Shown: positions 22,846 through 33,200 of the stretch, in pieces | Numbering within the stretch: the first letter of the stretch is position 1 | Layout: every line of letters starts with the position of its first letter | Source of the DNA: Zerene cesonia | Taxonomy: Eukaryota; Arthropoda; Insecta; Lepidoptera; Pieridae | Length of the DNA stretch: 64,000 bases | NCBI RefSeq assembly: GCF_012273895.1 | Contig: NC_052130.1 | Location: 3,224,001-3,288,000 of the forward strand | Direction of reading: 5' to 3' | Notes under the pieces: model-generated | What the model was told of the DNA's origin: nothing | The model's database searches: none | What the model saw: only the letters and a program-made list of their open reading frames with translations | Position numbers and translations under genes: made by a program

Positions 22846-24257
22846 TGGATATCCATAACATTTGTGTTTGTGTGCCCTGTGATAACATGTAATTCTCTAT
22901 TTTTGAATTGTTTATAAAATGTATAAGAGTCATTGTTTTTTAAGTAGGTACCAACATCTAGATTTTGTTGTTTAGCATCTGTGACTAAATTAATATATGC
23001 TATTGCCCCTGCAGCATCTGTGGGCCCATCAATACCATCTGTGCCGGCACTTAAGAAAAATACATCAGCGTCTAGGTTACACTTATTGTTGTGTAATAAT
23101 AATGAAAATTCCAAAGCCAATTGTTGATTTCTTCCACCTATACCTGATCCGTGAACTTCCACAGTTGTTTCCCCACCAAGTATGAGGCAGATGCCTTCAT
23201 TAAAATTAAGGGCATCTAGCTGAACTGCATTATCATATGTCACAGGTAAATTGATTGTGTCAAGTCCAGTCTTCAGAGATTGGAAATCTATTTTCTTATT
23301 CATAAAATCACAGAACAGTGTAGTCATATTAAGATATTCCTTAGCCACATGTTTTACATTCCCTGTTATTGTATGTGAAAGTTCTAAGCTAATATAGCCT
23401 AAATTCTTTGCTTGTAATTTTGCTGATTCTATACTTAATTTGTTTGAACCAATAATATAATTGTGTACTTTATTATGTGGAAAAGTAGGACTATCTTCAT
23501 CTGTTTCTAAAACCTGTCTAATAGAGACAGGAAGTTCGTCATATAAATTATATTTATGTATGACATCCAGAGCTGCTGTTATTGGGTCCTCATTTTCCAC
23601 AGTAGGCCCACTTGCAATAAGATCTAGGGGATCATTTACAATATCTGATAATATTAAAGTTGCAACTTGAGCTGGTTGAGCTTGTCTCGCTAACTGCCCC
23701 CCTTTCATATCTGATATCCTTTTTCTGACAGTATTTAATTCTTTAATATCCGCACCTGCATAAGCTAACTTTTTTGTTAATTTGGTTTTCTCTTCTAAAG
23801 TAATTGGTTTCTTAGGCAATGGGAGCAGAGCTGATCCGCCACCAGATATTAATACTAAGAGGAAATCATTTTCGGTGAGACTTGTGACCAGAGTTTTTAT
23901 TTGTATGCTTGCATATTCTGCTTCTTTGTCTGGTAAATTATTTTTAGCACCCTCCAAATATGTTAGAAGTGTTTTACTAGTATCAATATTTTTACTGCCA
24001 ACTGGTATGCTGATAATACCACTTTTTATTTTAGTCCCAAATATTTTTTCCACTTCTAAAGCCATATTTTTTACAGCTTTTCCAGCTCCCACTACATACA
24101 AATTTTTATTTTTCAACGGATAGTTGTAGCTAAAAATTTTAAGTTGTTCTGTGGCTAAATTGTAATTTATAGCTTTCCTAATGAAGTTTTCGGGTAGAAC
24201 CGGTGTGATGCTGCTATGAAATATTTTAAGCACATGTTCAAATGTACATTTAGCCAT
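22821..24257 (-). CDS. GLYCTK: Glycerate kinase (class II, MOFRL domain), intronless
   Basis: Phosphorylates D-glycerate, normally giving 2-phosphoglycerate in this class, in serine and fructose breakdown. The single 478-aa ORF covers the whole family length (human GLYCTK 523 aa, which has an extra N-terminal extension). Visible motifs: VVGAGKAV with the catalytic-type lysine near residue 60; LVLISGGGSALLPLP near 134-148; SDMKGGQLA; ILGGETTVEVHGSGIGGRNQ in the last third; and SAGTDGIDGPTDAAGAIA, the MOFRL-domain glycine-rich loop. No obvious mitochondrial targeting peptide is seen, so a cytosolic enzyme is likely. It is divergent from TERT, with about 1.6 kb between start codons. Confidence 0.93.
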   Translation of the reverse strand: MAKCTFEHVLKIFHSSITPVLPENFIRKAINYNLATEQLKIFSYNYPLKNKNLYVVGAGKAVKNMALEVEKIFGTKIKSGIISIPVGSKNIDTSKTLLTYLEGAKNNLPDKEAEYASIQIKTLVTSLTENDFLLVLISGGGSALLPLPKKPITLEEKTKLTKKLAYAGADIKELNTVRKRISDMKGGQLARQAQPAQVATLILSDIVNDPLDLIASGPTVENEDPITAALDVIHKYNLYDELPVSIRQVLETDEDSPTFPHNKVHNYIIGSNKLSIESAKLQAKNLGYISLELSHTITGNVKHVAKEYLNMTTLFCDFMNKKIDFQSLKTGLDTINLPVTYDNAVQLDALNFNEGICLILGGETTVEVHGSGIGGRNQQLALEFSLLLHNNKCNLDADVFFLSAGTDGIDGPTDAAGAIAYINLVTDAKQQNLDVGTYLKNNDSYTFYKQFKNRELHVITGHTNTNVMDIHLILIKKQ

Positions 24258-24975
24258 AGCTATGTGGAGTATTATTAAATATAATTTTTAAAAATAATGA
24301 TAATAAAATATTGTAAGAAAAAGAAAAAATTTATTTGCGTATATTCGAATGAGAGTGAGATAAATTAAATCAAGCCAATTATGATCAACAGTGATCATTA
24401 AATTACAATATTTCTTATTTACAATAAAGTTACGATTGCTTAAAAAAATACAACCTAACCTTACATCTCAGTTATTATATTTATGCCTTACATAACTGAT
24501 GATAACTACATACTTGGTAATTGGTATTTGGAATACATATCAGTTAAACTGCTTTATCTATGTATCAGTTTTTAGATTAATAGGTGATTTTAGTGAACTT
24601 TTTGGTTTATTGTAAATTAATAATTATGTTATGTAAAACATGGCTTAATATTAAAAGTGAATATAAAAACAATTGAAATTACGCTTTTGTAAATTCAAAA
24701 TGATTTGTAATTTGTAAAATCAAAAACCCAAATTAGATAAGAGTTGCCACCTTATTTTCTTAAAAATGGCAACTCGCTACTTTAAAAAGTGCTTAAAATT
24801 AACAAAAGCGTGCGATCAAGAATAATGTGCTTGTGAATCCCCCGTGGCAGTACCACTAGAACGCTATAAAGGGCAAGTTTATTTGGTTCAATAATAGTTC
24901 TGTAATATCCTCCGAGTATTTTGACTGGATAACTTCAGTGGCTGAGCTCAACGCTCAACAAATTATAAAATCAGT
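24258..24975. other. Upstream region of glycerate kinase, no gene seen
   Basis: AT-rich spacer that should hold the glycerate kinase promoter. No known factor site is recognised. Confidence 0.4.
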
Positions 24976-25271
24976 CTTCATCATCATCATCATCATCAGC
25001 CATATATGTTTCTACTGCTGGGACACAGGCCTTCTATGAGGATTCAGGCTATAATCCACCACGCTGCTCAAGTGCGGGTTGACAGATGTTACATGTCATC
25101 GAACTTTTGATTCTTGGACATGGCGGTTTCCTCACGATGTTTTCCTTCATCGTTTGTCCAGTGGTGATGGTACGCAGATAAATTGAAAATCAATTTATTT
25201 CTTGCACTGGTCTGGAACCACGACTTATCAATTTCAAATCCGAGGTCCTCACCACTGAACCACCACTGCTC
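24976..25271 (-). mobile_element. Full-length tRNA-derived SINE (family A)
   Basis: On the minus strand: AGCAGTGGTGGTTCAGTGG (A-box region), GTGGTTCCAGACC (worn B box), the same body as 58293, and a (TGATGA)n tail. It lies in the GLYCTK-TERT spacer. Confidence 0.75.
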
Positions 25272-25680
25272 TAAATCAGTCTTATTTAGAAATAATGTTA
25301 TAAATACAACATTATGTTAAAAATACGAAATAGAGCCAAATTGCTCTTTTGGCGCTAAAGAGTTTAAAAGCGGTTTTTAAAACAGCTAGATTCTGTCCGA
25401 AAAAGGCTATGGTGGCAACACAGGCAGGTACTTAATAATCATAGAATCAAAGTACATAATATGATAATTAATTAATATTTATGTTTTATTGCCAAAATTA
25501 TCTGTTATATCAGAACTCAAAAGTCTTCCTTTTTGCTTTAAAATCTGAGTTACGAACACTAATTATTAAATTTTATTTTTTCAGATAATAGGCTAAAAGG
25601 TTTAGAATACGTATCACTTAATACATATCGAATAATTGATTTTTCCATACGGAAATGAGGAGCATGTTATATTCCTTAAA

Positions 25681-25713
25681 ATGGAACGTACTTACCCCAT
25701 CCGCATCACATAA
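25681..25713 (+). other. Upstream ORF 1 of TERT (10 codons)
   Basis: ATG GAA CGT ... ACA TAA, 118 bp before the first in-frame TERT ATG closes. Whether it lies in the mRNA depends on the unknown start site. Confidence 0.35.
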
Positions 25714-25728
25714 ACACAAACATTGAAC

Positions 25729-25764
25729 ATGTCTGAACAAGTCGCCGCAAAATTTGAAATTTGA
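25729..25764 (+). other. Upstream ORF 2 of TERT, in the TERT frame and ended by TGA
   Basis: It encodes MSEQVAAKFEI then TGA. The frame then stays open (ATC ATA GTG GCT ...) into the TERT ORF, so one stop codon is all that separates this ATG from an N-terminally extended TERT. Confidence 0.45.
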
Positions 25765-25830
25765 ATCATAGTGGCTAGAAAAGTGATTTCACTGAATATT
25801 TTATATTACACATATCACGATACTGTTGAT

Positions 25831-27960
25831 ATGGTTGATTCGGTTTGTTTTTCTTACCATTTTTTAAATAAACAAAATGTTAGATCGTTTAGTAATATTT
25901 TTTGTTTAAAAATATTAAAAACTGAAAATCATGAAAAGTTTCTGCATACAATTTTTCAAGACGACTATTCGGTACGTAATTTACCACAGGATATACGGCA
26001 TATATTATCATGTTTGAGGATTAATATAAAAAATAATTGTGGTGGAGATTTTAAAATCTTTTCAAATATAAACACAAGCGTCAAGGTCTTAAAACCTGTT
26101 GATAAGAAGGAAATATTAAATGAATCTACGCTGATTATGATAAAAATAATGCCCAAAATGTTTTTCGGAAACAACCATAACTTAAAAATATTCAAAAGGT
26201 GCATTAAAAGAATAATTTATAGTATGAGAAAGGAACATATATTTTTTAGAAATCTCCTTTCTACTTGGGATTTCACGGCTGATATGTGGAAAAATTTAGA
26301 TGTTTTAGAATCCGAATCTCGATATATCTTAGAAACTATTTTAATGTGGGTATTTAAAAATATTTTGTCTGCAATAATATCTTTAAATTTTTATGTTACT
26401 ACAAGTAAAGTAGATTCAGACGAAAACAAGCTCCATTATTTTTGGAACAGTCAATGGCAAAGATTTTATGATAAGGAACTATTAATTATGAGAATAAATA
26501 ATATAATAAGGAAGTATGAACCGTATTGTTTAGGAAAAAAGGTAAAAAGAAAATATATTTTGCAACAGCGAATTCGTATAAAGCACATAAGTAAAGAAAT
26601 ACCTAAACTTCATCTCGTACTAAAATCTAACAATGATTTTAGGCCGATTGTGCGATACAAAAACGGACTTCTGAATACCGCTGAAAAACATAAAGTGAAA
26701 GAAAGACTTGCTTTTCTAAAAATATTACTCGGAAAACAAAGTGAAAAGCTAGAATTGCAATTTGCTGCGCTTCACTCGTCCTGGGTGAAAAATAATAAAC
26801 CTAAATTGTATTTTGTGAAAACCGACCTAAGTAATGCTTTTGGATCGATAAATAAAGCAATGCTTCAAAAGATACTCACTGAAAAGTTTATGCTGTTTCA
26901 ACAATCGGATTATCCTTTACACATTAAGAATAAGTTTGCACTACAATATAAAGAAATAGTAGAAGAGCTTAAGAAGCCATTGCTGATTCGTGCTGGATCA
27001 ACAGTATATGAGTGGAAAGCTGGATTGGTCCAAGGATATAAATATTCGCCAGCGTTATCCGAGCTATATTACTCGTACATGGATAAATTAATTTTCTCCG
27101 ATCATTTGAAGCCGTCGGAAAATCAATTAAAATTGTTTATTAGAGTCGTCGATGACTACCTTTACATCACCGACAACATTGATGATGCGTATAGTTTCTT
27201 AAAGTCGTTATCCAAATATAGAAATGTTAATTATAGTAAAACTGCCGTAAATTTCGTATATCCAGAGATAAAAATGTGTGAGGAGATAAATTTTCTGGGA
27301 TATACGTATAATACAAACAATTTAAATGTCAACAGAGCCAGTAATATTTATACTGGTCAGATGTGCTATAAAATAACTTTTTCGTCTGCAATTGAAAATA
27401 CGGGAAAATTTCTAGAAAATAGAATCGGTCAATCCGGAATTCCGTTAAACAATCACATCTTCAATTTAAAGCACAATGACGAAGAAACAATATGGCATAT
27501 AATTTTTACGTCATTTTGCGTATCAGCAAACAAGTTTTGTACAATATTATCCATACTATGTAACGAGAGAGACATGTTAAAATATTTGTCACTTTACAAG
27601 AAAATTACTGTAAAATTATGTAATACAATGATAGAAGTGTTATTGAAAAATAAATCGAACGACTACCTTTTTGTATATTGTATAAATCATTTTCGCTATT
27701 TATCATTTAAAGCTTTGATGTTGTGTGCGAAAAAGACTCCGAAATGTTATTTGCTCATTCCTCATATAGATGTGGAATTATCGAAAACAAATTGTATTTT
27801 TGGAAAGTGGAGAGAGCATGCGTGTCGTATAAGCAATTCTGGTGAGATTGTTCGTTCCGCTGTCAAAGAAGTGTGTAGACGACCAGACCTCAGAAAAATT
27901 ATGAAATCCTTTGACGATTTACCTGCTGGCTTTCAGTGTTATAAAAATATATTTGTATAG
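25831..27960 (+). CDS. TERT: Telomerase reverse transcriptase, intronless and lacking the TEN domain
   Basis: Catalytic subunit of telomerase, which adds telomeric repeats in the nucleus. The open frame runs from 25765, but the first in-frame ATG is at 25831, giving 709 aa in one exon. Motifs (numbered from that ATG): T motif FYVTTSK...HYFW (187-205); motif 1 FRPIVRYK (270-277); motif A KTDLSNAFGSI with catalytic Asp332; motif B' QGYKYSP (401-407); motif C RVVDDYLYIT with Asp441-Asp442; motif D around YSKTAVNF (468-475); motif E FLGY (488-491). The aspartate triad and the T motif set it apart from ordinary retrotransposon RTs. About 190 residues precede the T motif, so the N-terminal TEN/GQ region of vertebrate TERT is absent, as reported for Bombyx. 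The motif B' lacks the usual QGIPQGS. AATAAA follows at 28011-28016. Confidence 0.93.
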   Translation: MVDSVCFSYHFLNKQNVRSFSNIFCLKILKTENHEKFLHTIFQDDYSVRNLPQDIRHILSCLRINIKNNCGGDFKIFSNINTSVKVLKPVDKKEILNESTLIMIKIMPKMFFGNNHNLKIFKRCIKRIIYSMRKEHIFFRNLLSTWDFTADMWKNLDVLESESRYILETILMWVFKNILSAIISLNFYVTTSKVDSDENKLHYFWNSQWQRFYDKELLIMRINNIIRKYEPYCLGKKVKRKYILQQRIRIKHISKEIPKLHLVLKSNNDFRPIVRYKNGLLNTAEKHKVKERLAFLKILLGKQSEKLELQFAALHSSWVKNNKPKLYFVKTDLSNAFGSINKAMLQKILTEKFMLFQQSDYPLHIKNKFALQYKEIVEELKKPLLIRAGSTVYEWKAGLVQGYKYSPALSELYYSYMDKLIFSDHLKPSENQLKLFIRVVDDYLYITDNIDDAYSFLKSLSKYRNVNYSKTAVNFVYPEIKMCEEINFLGYTYNTNNLNVNRASNIYTGQMCYKITFSSAIENTGKFLENRIGQSGIPLNNHIFNLKHNDEETIWHIIFTSFCVSANKFCTILSILCNERDMLKYLSLYKKITVKLCNTMIEVLLKNKSNDYLFVYCINHFRYLSFKALMLCAKKTPKCYLLIPHIDVELSKTNCIFGKWREHACRISNSGEIVRSAVKEVCRRPDLRKIMKSFDDLPAGFQCYKNIFV

Positions 27961-28780
27961 CGTAAACTTATCTTTCATGAGTTGTATACATTGGCATAAA
28001 GCTTTTAAGAAATAAAACTGGAAACTGTTTAAAATTGTTTTATTCACGAAACAGAATAATTATTTATATATAGGTAAAACAAACCCCTTAAGGAATTATT
28101 TAAAATGGACGGATTAAATCTATTCTACAAACATACATATATGTTTATTACATACTAAATATCAGGCACTTATCATTGGATGGATTCAAGTATATTCTAA
28201 ACTTAATTAAAATAAAAAACACAGTACTTCTTACAAAATAAACAAAATATAATAAAAAGAGATTCAAAATATTTGTTGTACGATACTTCTTCTAAGTACC
28301 ATAAATAGTACATCCTTATACTTTATAAATTTAAAGAAATATATAGAAAATAAAATGAATCTATTAGATTTCATTCACACATAAACAATCTAAAAGGTAA
28401 AATTATGTGCGTAAAAACACACAACTTTTAGGTATAATTGGACGGACATTAATTTAAGAAATATTCCTATTCTTACAAACTAAAAAAAAAAATACATTAA
28501 TTTGGACAGAAACTGATGAAATGTGCACTTTTTGCATCAATACAATTCTAAAGCTATAATATGAATACAATTCAAAGTAAAATGAGGGCCAAAATATTCC
28601 AGCTTTTCAAGTATAGTATTAAATTTAAGATTGAGACTTTACTTTAAGGTATCTATAATACATAGAAAAATCTTTAAAATGTAATTGTATGAAAAAAAAA
28701 AATTAATTACATTTTTGTAAATAATTCAGCCAATATTGATGTACTGAAGTAGCCTTTATAGTATATTCCCCCGTTTATAA
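27961..28780. other. Convergent 3' region of TERT and transferrin
   Basis: TERT polyadenylation signal AATAAA is at 28011-28016. A minus-strand AATAAA (TTTATT at 28039-28044) would end the transferrin mRNA after a 3' UTR of about 740 nt. No further gene or recognised repeat. Confidence 0.55.
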
Positions 28781-30176
28781 TCATCTCACCAAAGCGAGCA
28801 CAGATAACGCAAACACAACGGCATAACCATAGACGCGTTGTCTATGCGCGTGCGACAAAAAGTCGGGGTCAGACGCGATATAGTAGGAGGCTTGTGGCGC
28901 GTCACACGAGACGATCCGTGCCGCGCGCGGCAGCGACTTGCCCGCGATTATTTCCGCGGAACGTTGCGAGTGTGGGAGGGGCTTTAGACGGACCGCTGCG
29001 TCGCTGAAGATTAAATCGGCATATGGCGGTTGCGAGTAGAACATGCTGAAGCTGGAATTTTGATAAATAGTTTATTGTGAAATGTATAGATAACATTCAA
29101 TATGGAAAATTGCCTTTGTAGACGTGTAGATGTGTAAATATATAAAAGTAACTATAACAGACAAGGCCTTTTTATTTCAATAGGAATTACAAATGTATTA
29201 TCTAGTGGTTTTTGATATTGGAGGATACAGAATCCCCAAAAAACACAATTACCAATAAATACAAATTTAAACATTTTTGAACAATATAGAATTTTAAAGT
29301 TACAAACGATTATAAACCTTATCTATGATTGTCAGTTGGAATTCCTCTAGAAACAAATAAATGATTCCTTAAATGCAATTTAATTAAGACAAAATTACAT
29401 CTGAAATTCCTTCACCATTGAAAACAAACAAAAAATTCAAAAATGGCCTTTGAAAATGAACCAAACTCACCTAAAGTCATCATTAACCGTGGCGCCGTAG
29501 AACTGCTGGGCGTACAGCATGAGATTCGAGAAGGTGTCCAACTCGGTGTGATTGGCGCGACCCATGAGCACCGAACCCGGCACTTTGCCCAGGTTACAGT
29601 CCTTGTACTCGTGCACTTTGGCTCGGGTGCCTGCAATTGGGAGAATCTATTTGTTAATATTGCTTTTTTGATGTTTTAGCTGATATACCTTTTAATTTAA
29701 TTAACTATTACACCTGTTGTGTTTACCGTTTAGAGGTGTGCATTCAAATTTTACTTAATTGCCATATTTACACAATGTAATATTTTTAATTCAACCTGTT
29801 GTTGAACCTCAAATAAATAAATAAATAAATATTGATGAAATGTTTTGATGCTACATAGGACCCATATTGCTTGATCTTTTTAAAACCAAATAAAAATGAA
29901 ATATGTCCGTTGAAAGTGAAAATCGAGTGCACGCGAGTCGATTACACACAAGAGCCTACCGTCGGGGCACAGCAGCTGCAGGTCGTCGGGCAGCAGGTCG
30001 CGCGCCCACCAGTCGCGGCGGCGGCCGGCCGACACCTCGTGCGGCGCGCTGTGCCGCACGAAGGCCGCGTGCCCGCCGCCCTCCACCATGCAGCGCAGCG
30101 CGCCCGCGTGCCCGTAGTACGGCTCGCTCGCGTCGCGCCGGCACCGCCTGCGTGCGACTCACACGCGTCAACGTTG

Positions 30177-30219
<43 letters not shown>

Positions 30220-33200
30220 GCGCGCGCGCGTCAATGTTGCGTACTCACATACACATACACAAGTTGAAGTCGCGCAAGTGTCTGCCCACACCACACTCTT
30301 ACCTACATCTCTATACTCTTACATACACACAAATTGCAAGCGACCGCTTGAACACATAACAGCAAGTGTGCCACTCACACACAGACACACAAACATAAAA
30401 CACCATCACTTATACGCATGTATCTGCCTACATCAGTCATAAATGCATGTGCGAAAAGTGAGTATTTAAAAAACGTATATTGTTGAACCCGCTGCTGTCA
30501 GGCATCACAACACACACACATACACACACACATCCGCTCGCACTTTCACATATAATTACAGCGAATACTGTGCTATCTATGTACAGCTCGGTCATTCCTA
30601 TTACACGTACGTACAAACACGTCTATGTAAGAACATAGGCCTATCATACGCCACACAACATACATAAACAGACATCTCACATACAGTAAATATCTACAAA
30701 TAATATAGTACAACCACAATACAAAATTTCACATGAAATATCTAAAAGTACTTTTGTACAATCAAAGCCCAGTTATTTGCTATTCATAAAAATTTATCAT
30801 TAATAAAGCATTTAAATGTGATAAAACGAAACATTTAAAATCACAGCACAATTTCTTCAACCATGCTATTGTACGCTAATCAACTGGATTATTAAAACAT
30901 AATCAAATACTTAAATTAGTTTAATTATTTCACAAAAAATAAAGAACAATACATACCATAACATATGTTTTTAAATTTATAAAATTTATAACAATGTCTC
31001 ATTTTAGTATGGACAATAAGTGAATGAGGAATCTACATTAATATTATAAAGAGGAAGAATTTGTATTTTTGTTTGTTTGTTTGTTTGTAATGGATAAACT
31101 GGCGGACCGATTTTAAAAAATTCTTTCACCATATATATGTACCACGGGCAAACTGCTAGTATTTAATAAAAGAAAAAAATAATTATAAAAACGATCCAAA
31201 AAAAATCTCAGACAAAGAGCAACAACTCACCGGAACGACGCACCGTGGCACAGGTGGCACAAGTTGTCGTGCGGCACGGTACCCGAATCCACGTACTCCG
31301 TGCTCAGCGAGCCGGGCGCGCACGACTTGGCGAAGTACTGCGCCGCCGCGTGCGCGCCGTCGCACCCGTACGGTCTGACGCGAGAAAAAGAGATTTATTG
31401 CCAAAAATATACTAATTATTTTTTTAGAAGAAACAAAAAAACCGCCTTCAAATTGTCAGAAATAGACCAAATTTAAATGGGTTGACATGAGAGGTAAAGG
31501 CTTTCAAACAAATAAAAAGAAAAACGGTTCACTCAGTGCAAACACATAACAACCTAAAAAATAGACTCAAACATAGATAAAGTCGAATTTATGACTTCCA
31601 CTTTTTTAAAGCTCGCAGAAAATAGAAAAGGGAAATAAATCTACAGTTCATTATAAATATATATTAAAATCATCACCAATGTTATTGAGAGAACAATGAA
31701 ATTTGAGTTAAAAATATTATGCTCACCTGATCCACCCATTAGACATCAAATACGCGAGCGGGTATATCCAGCCGGCGGCCATCCCAATGCCCGTGTGACA
31801 CGTGTTCTTGCCTCTGAGATACGTCAGATCCGTGTCCGGATCCTGCTCCTTGGCCACCGCGACCGCGTAGTACCAGCTGTCGCCGCTTGAATAGACCTGC
31901 GTTAGAAAGAATAATATCCATAAGTGTAGATCTATATTGTATCCATAATGTATTTGTAATGCAATGTCCGCTGTGACATCAGCGATCGCGTTCTAAATTC
32001 AAAAATTTAAAAAGTACACCATATCCTCTTGCATGAACGGCCAGTCGGTGATAGCACGCCGCGTGTAGCACATCGGCCGTATTTAGAAGCGCTTCATCCG
32101 CGTTAACGTCGGCGATCCCGTTCTAAATTCAAAAATTTAAAAACCTAACCTCTTGCATGAACGGCACCAGTCGGTGCTGGTACGCCGCGTGAAGCATGTC
32201 TGCCGCGTCCAGCAGCGCCATGTCGGCCGTGCCCTCGGCGATGGCGCGCTCGCAGTGCCGCGCCGAGTGTGCTCTCCAGCACACGAGCACTGGCGAGAGG
32301 AACGCCGCCTTTAGCGCCACCTGGCGGTTATATGGTGGATATTACGTTAATACTGGAACGTTATCGCAATATGCATTGAGAATTTTTTTAAGAATAGAAA
32401 AAATTTGATCACGAGGCGGTATTCGAACCCGCGTTTTTTGCCCCAACCGTAGCAACGCCTAACCTCACAGCCAGCTGTAATATTCTAAGTTTGGCATTCC
32501 CGCCTCGTGATTTTTATCTATTCTTCAAAAATTTCTCATTTATAAAGCATTACAATGCTATAACACTAAAAATTAACAATATGCTTTTGCACAAAAAATA
32601 TCCATATCTATAAATATCATACCATATATCATAAATGTGAATGGAGTGACCTAATTCATAAACAAGTTTTAGTATAATAATAGTTAATACATGGAAAATA
32701 TTATGCATGTTCTCATTTTCTACTGACTAGTGTGGATCTTTTTGTTTGATAGGAAATAGTTGTTATTCGGTCCCATTTTAGAAACTGCAGTGGTACCCCC
32801 GGACCTTGGTGACCCTTTTGTACAAAAGAATTATTTATAAATTATTTGTTGTATGTAATTAATATTTTTAAGTTGAAACATTTAGTTCAAATTATGAAGG
32901 TGGCTAAATTATTGTATAATGGAAAGAATCAATATTTATAAAGGAAACTAAGTATGTGTGATGGGGAGGAAAAAATTCGAAGCATACAAACAAAAGCAAG
33001 GAGTATCTACTTAAGCGTGTATAAGCCAAAATAAATTTAAGCACTGATACACACATACACTTATTACACAGAATAAAACTTTAGTATTCATACTTACGAA
33101 TTAAATAACATATTATAATATAATTAAATATCTTTACTAATATTATAACTGTAAATGGGTATGTTTAGTCTTTCTTTTACATCGCAAGAGAGCTACTTTA

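Noticed and set aside
25771..25830. TERT starting with the GTG at 25771
   Set aside because: GTG is not a normal start in animals; the first in-frame ATG is 25831. The 20 codons before it are open but have no family support.
29871..30442. Ala/Arg/His-rich ORFs on both strands
   Set aside because: They are frame shadows of GC-rich transferrin exon 14 and the CA/CG microsatellite.
32466..32476. miR-2-like string CACAGCCAGCT
   Set aside because: It lies inside the fold-back repeat and has no pre-miRNA hairpin of the right kind.
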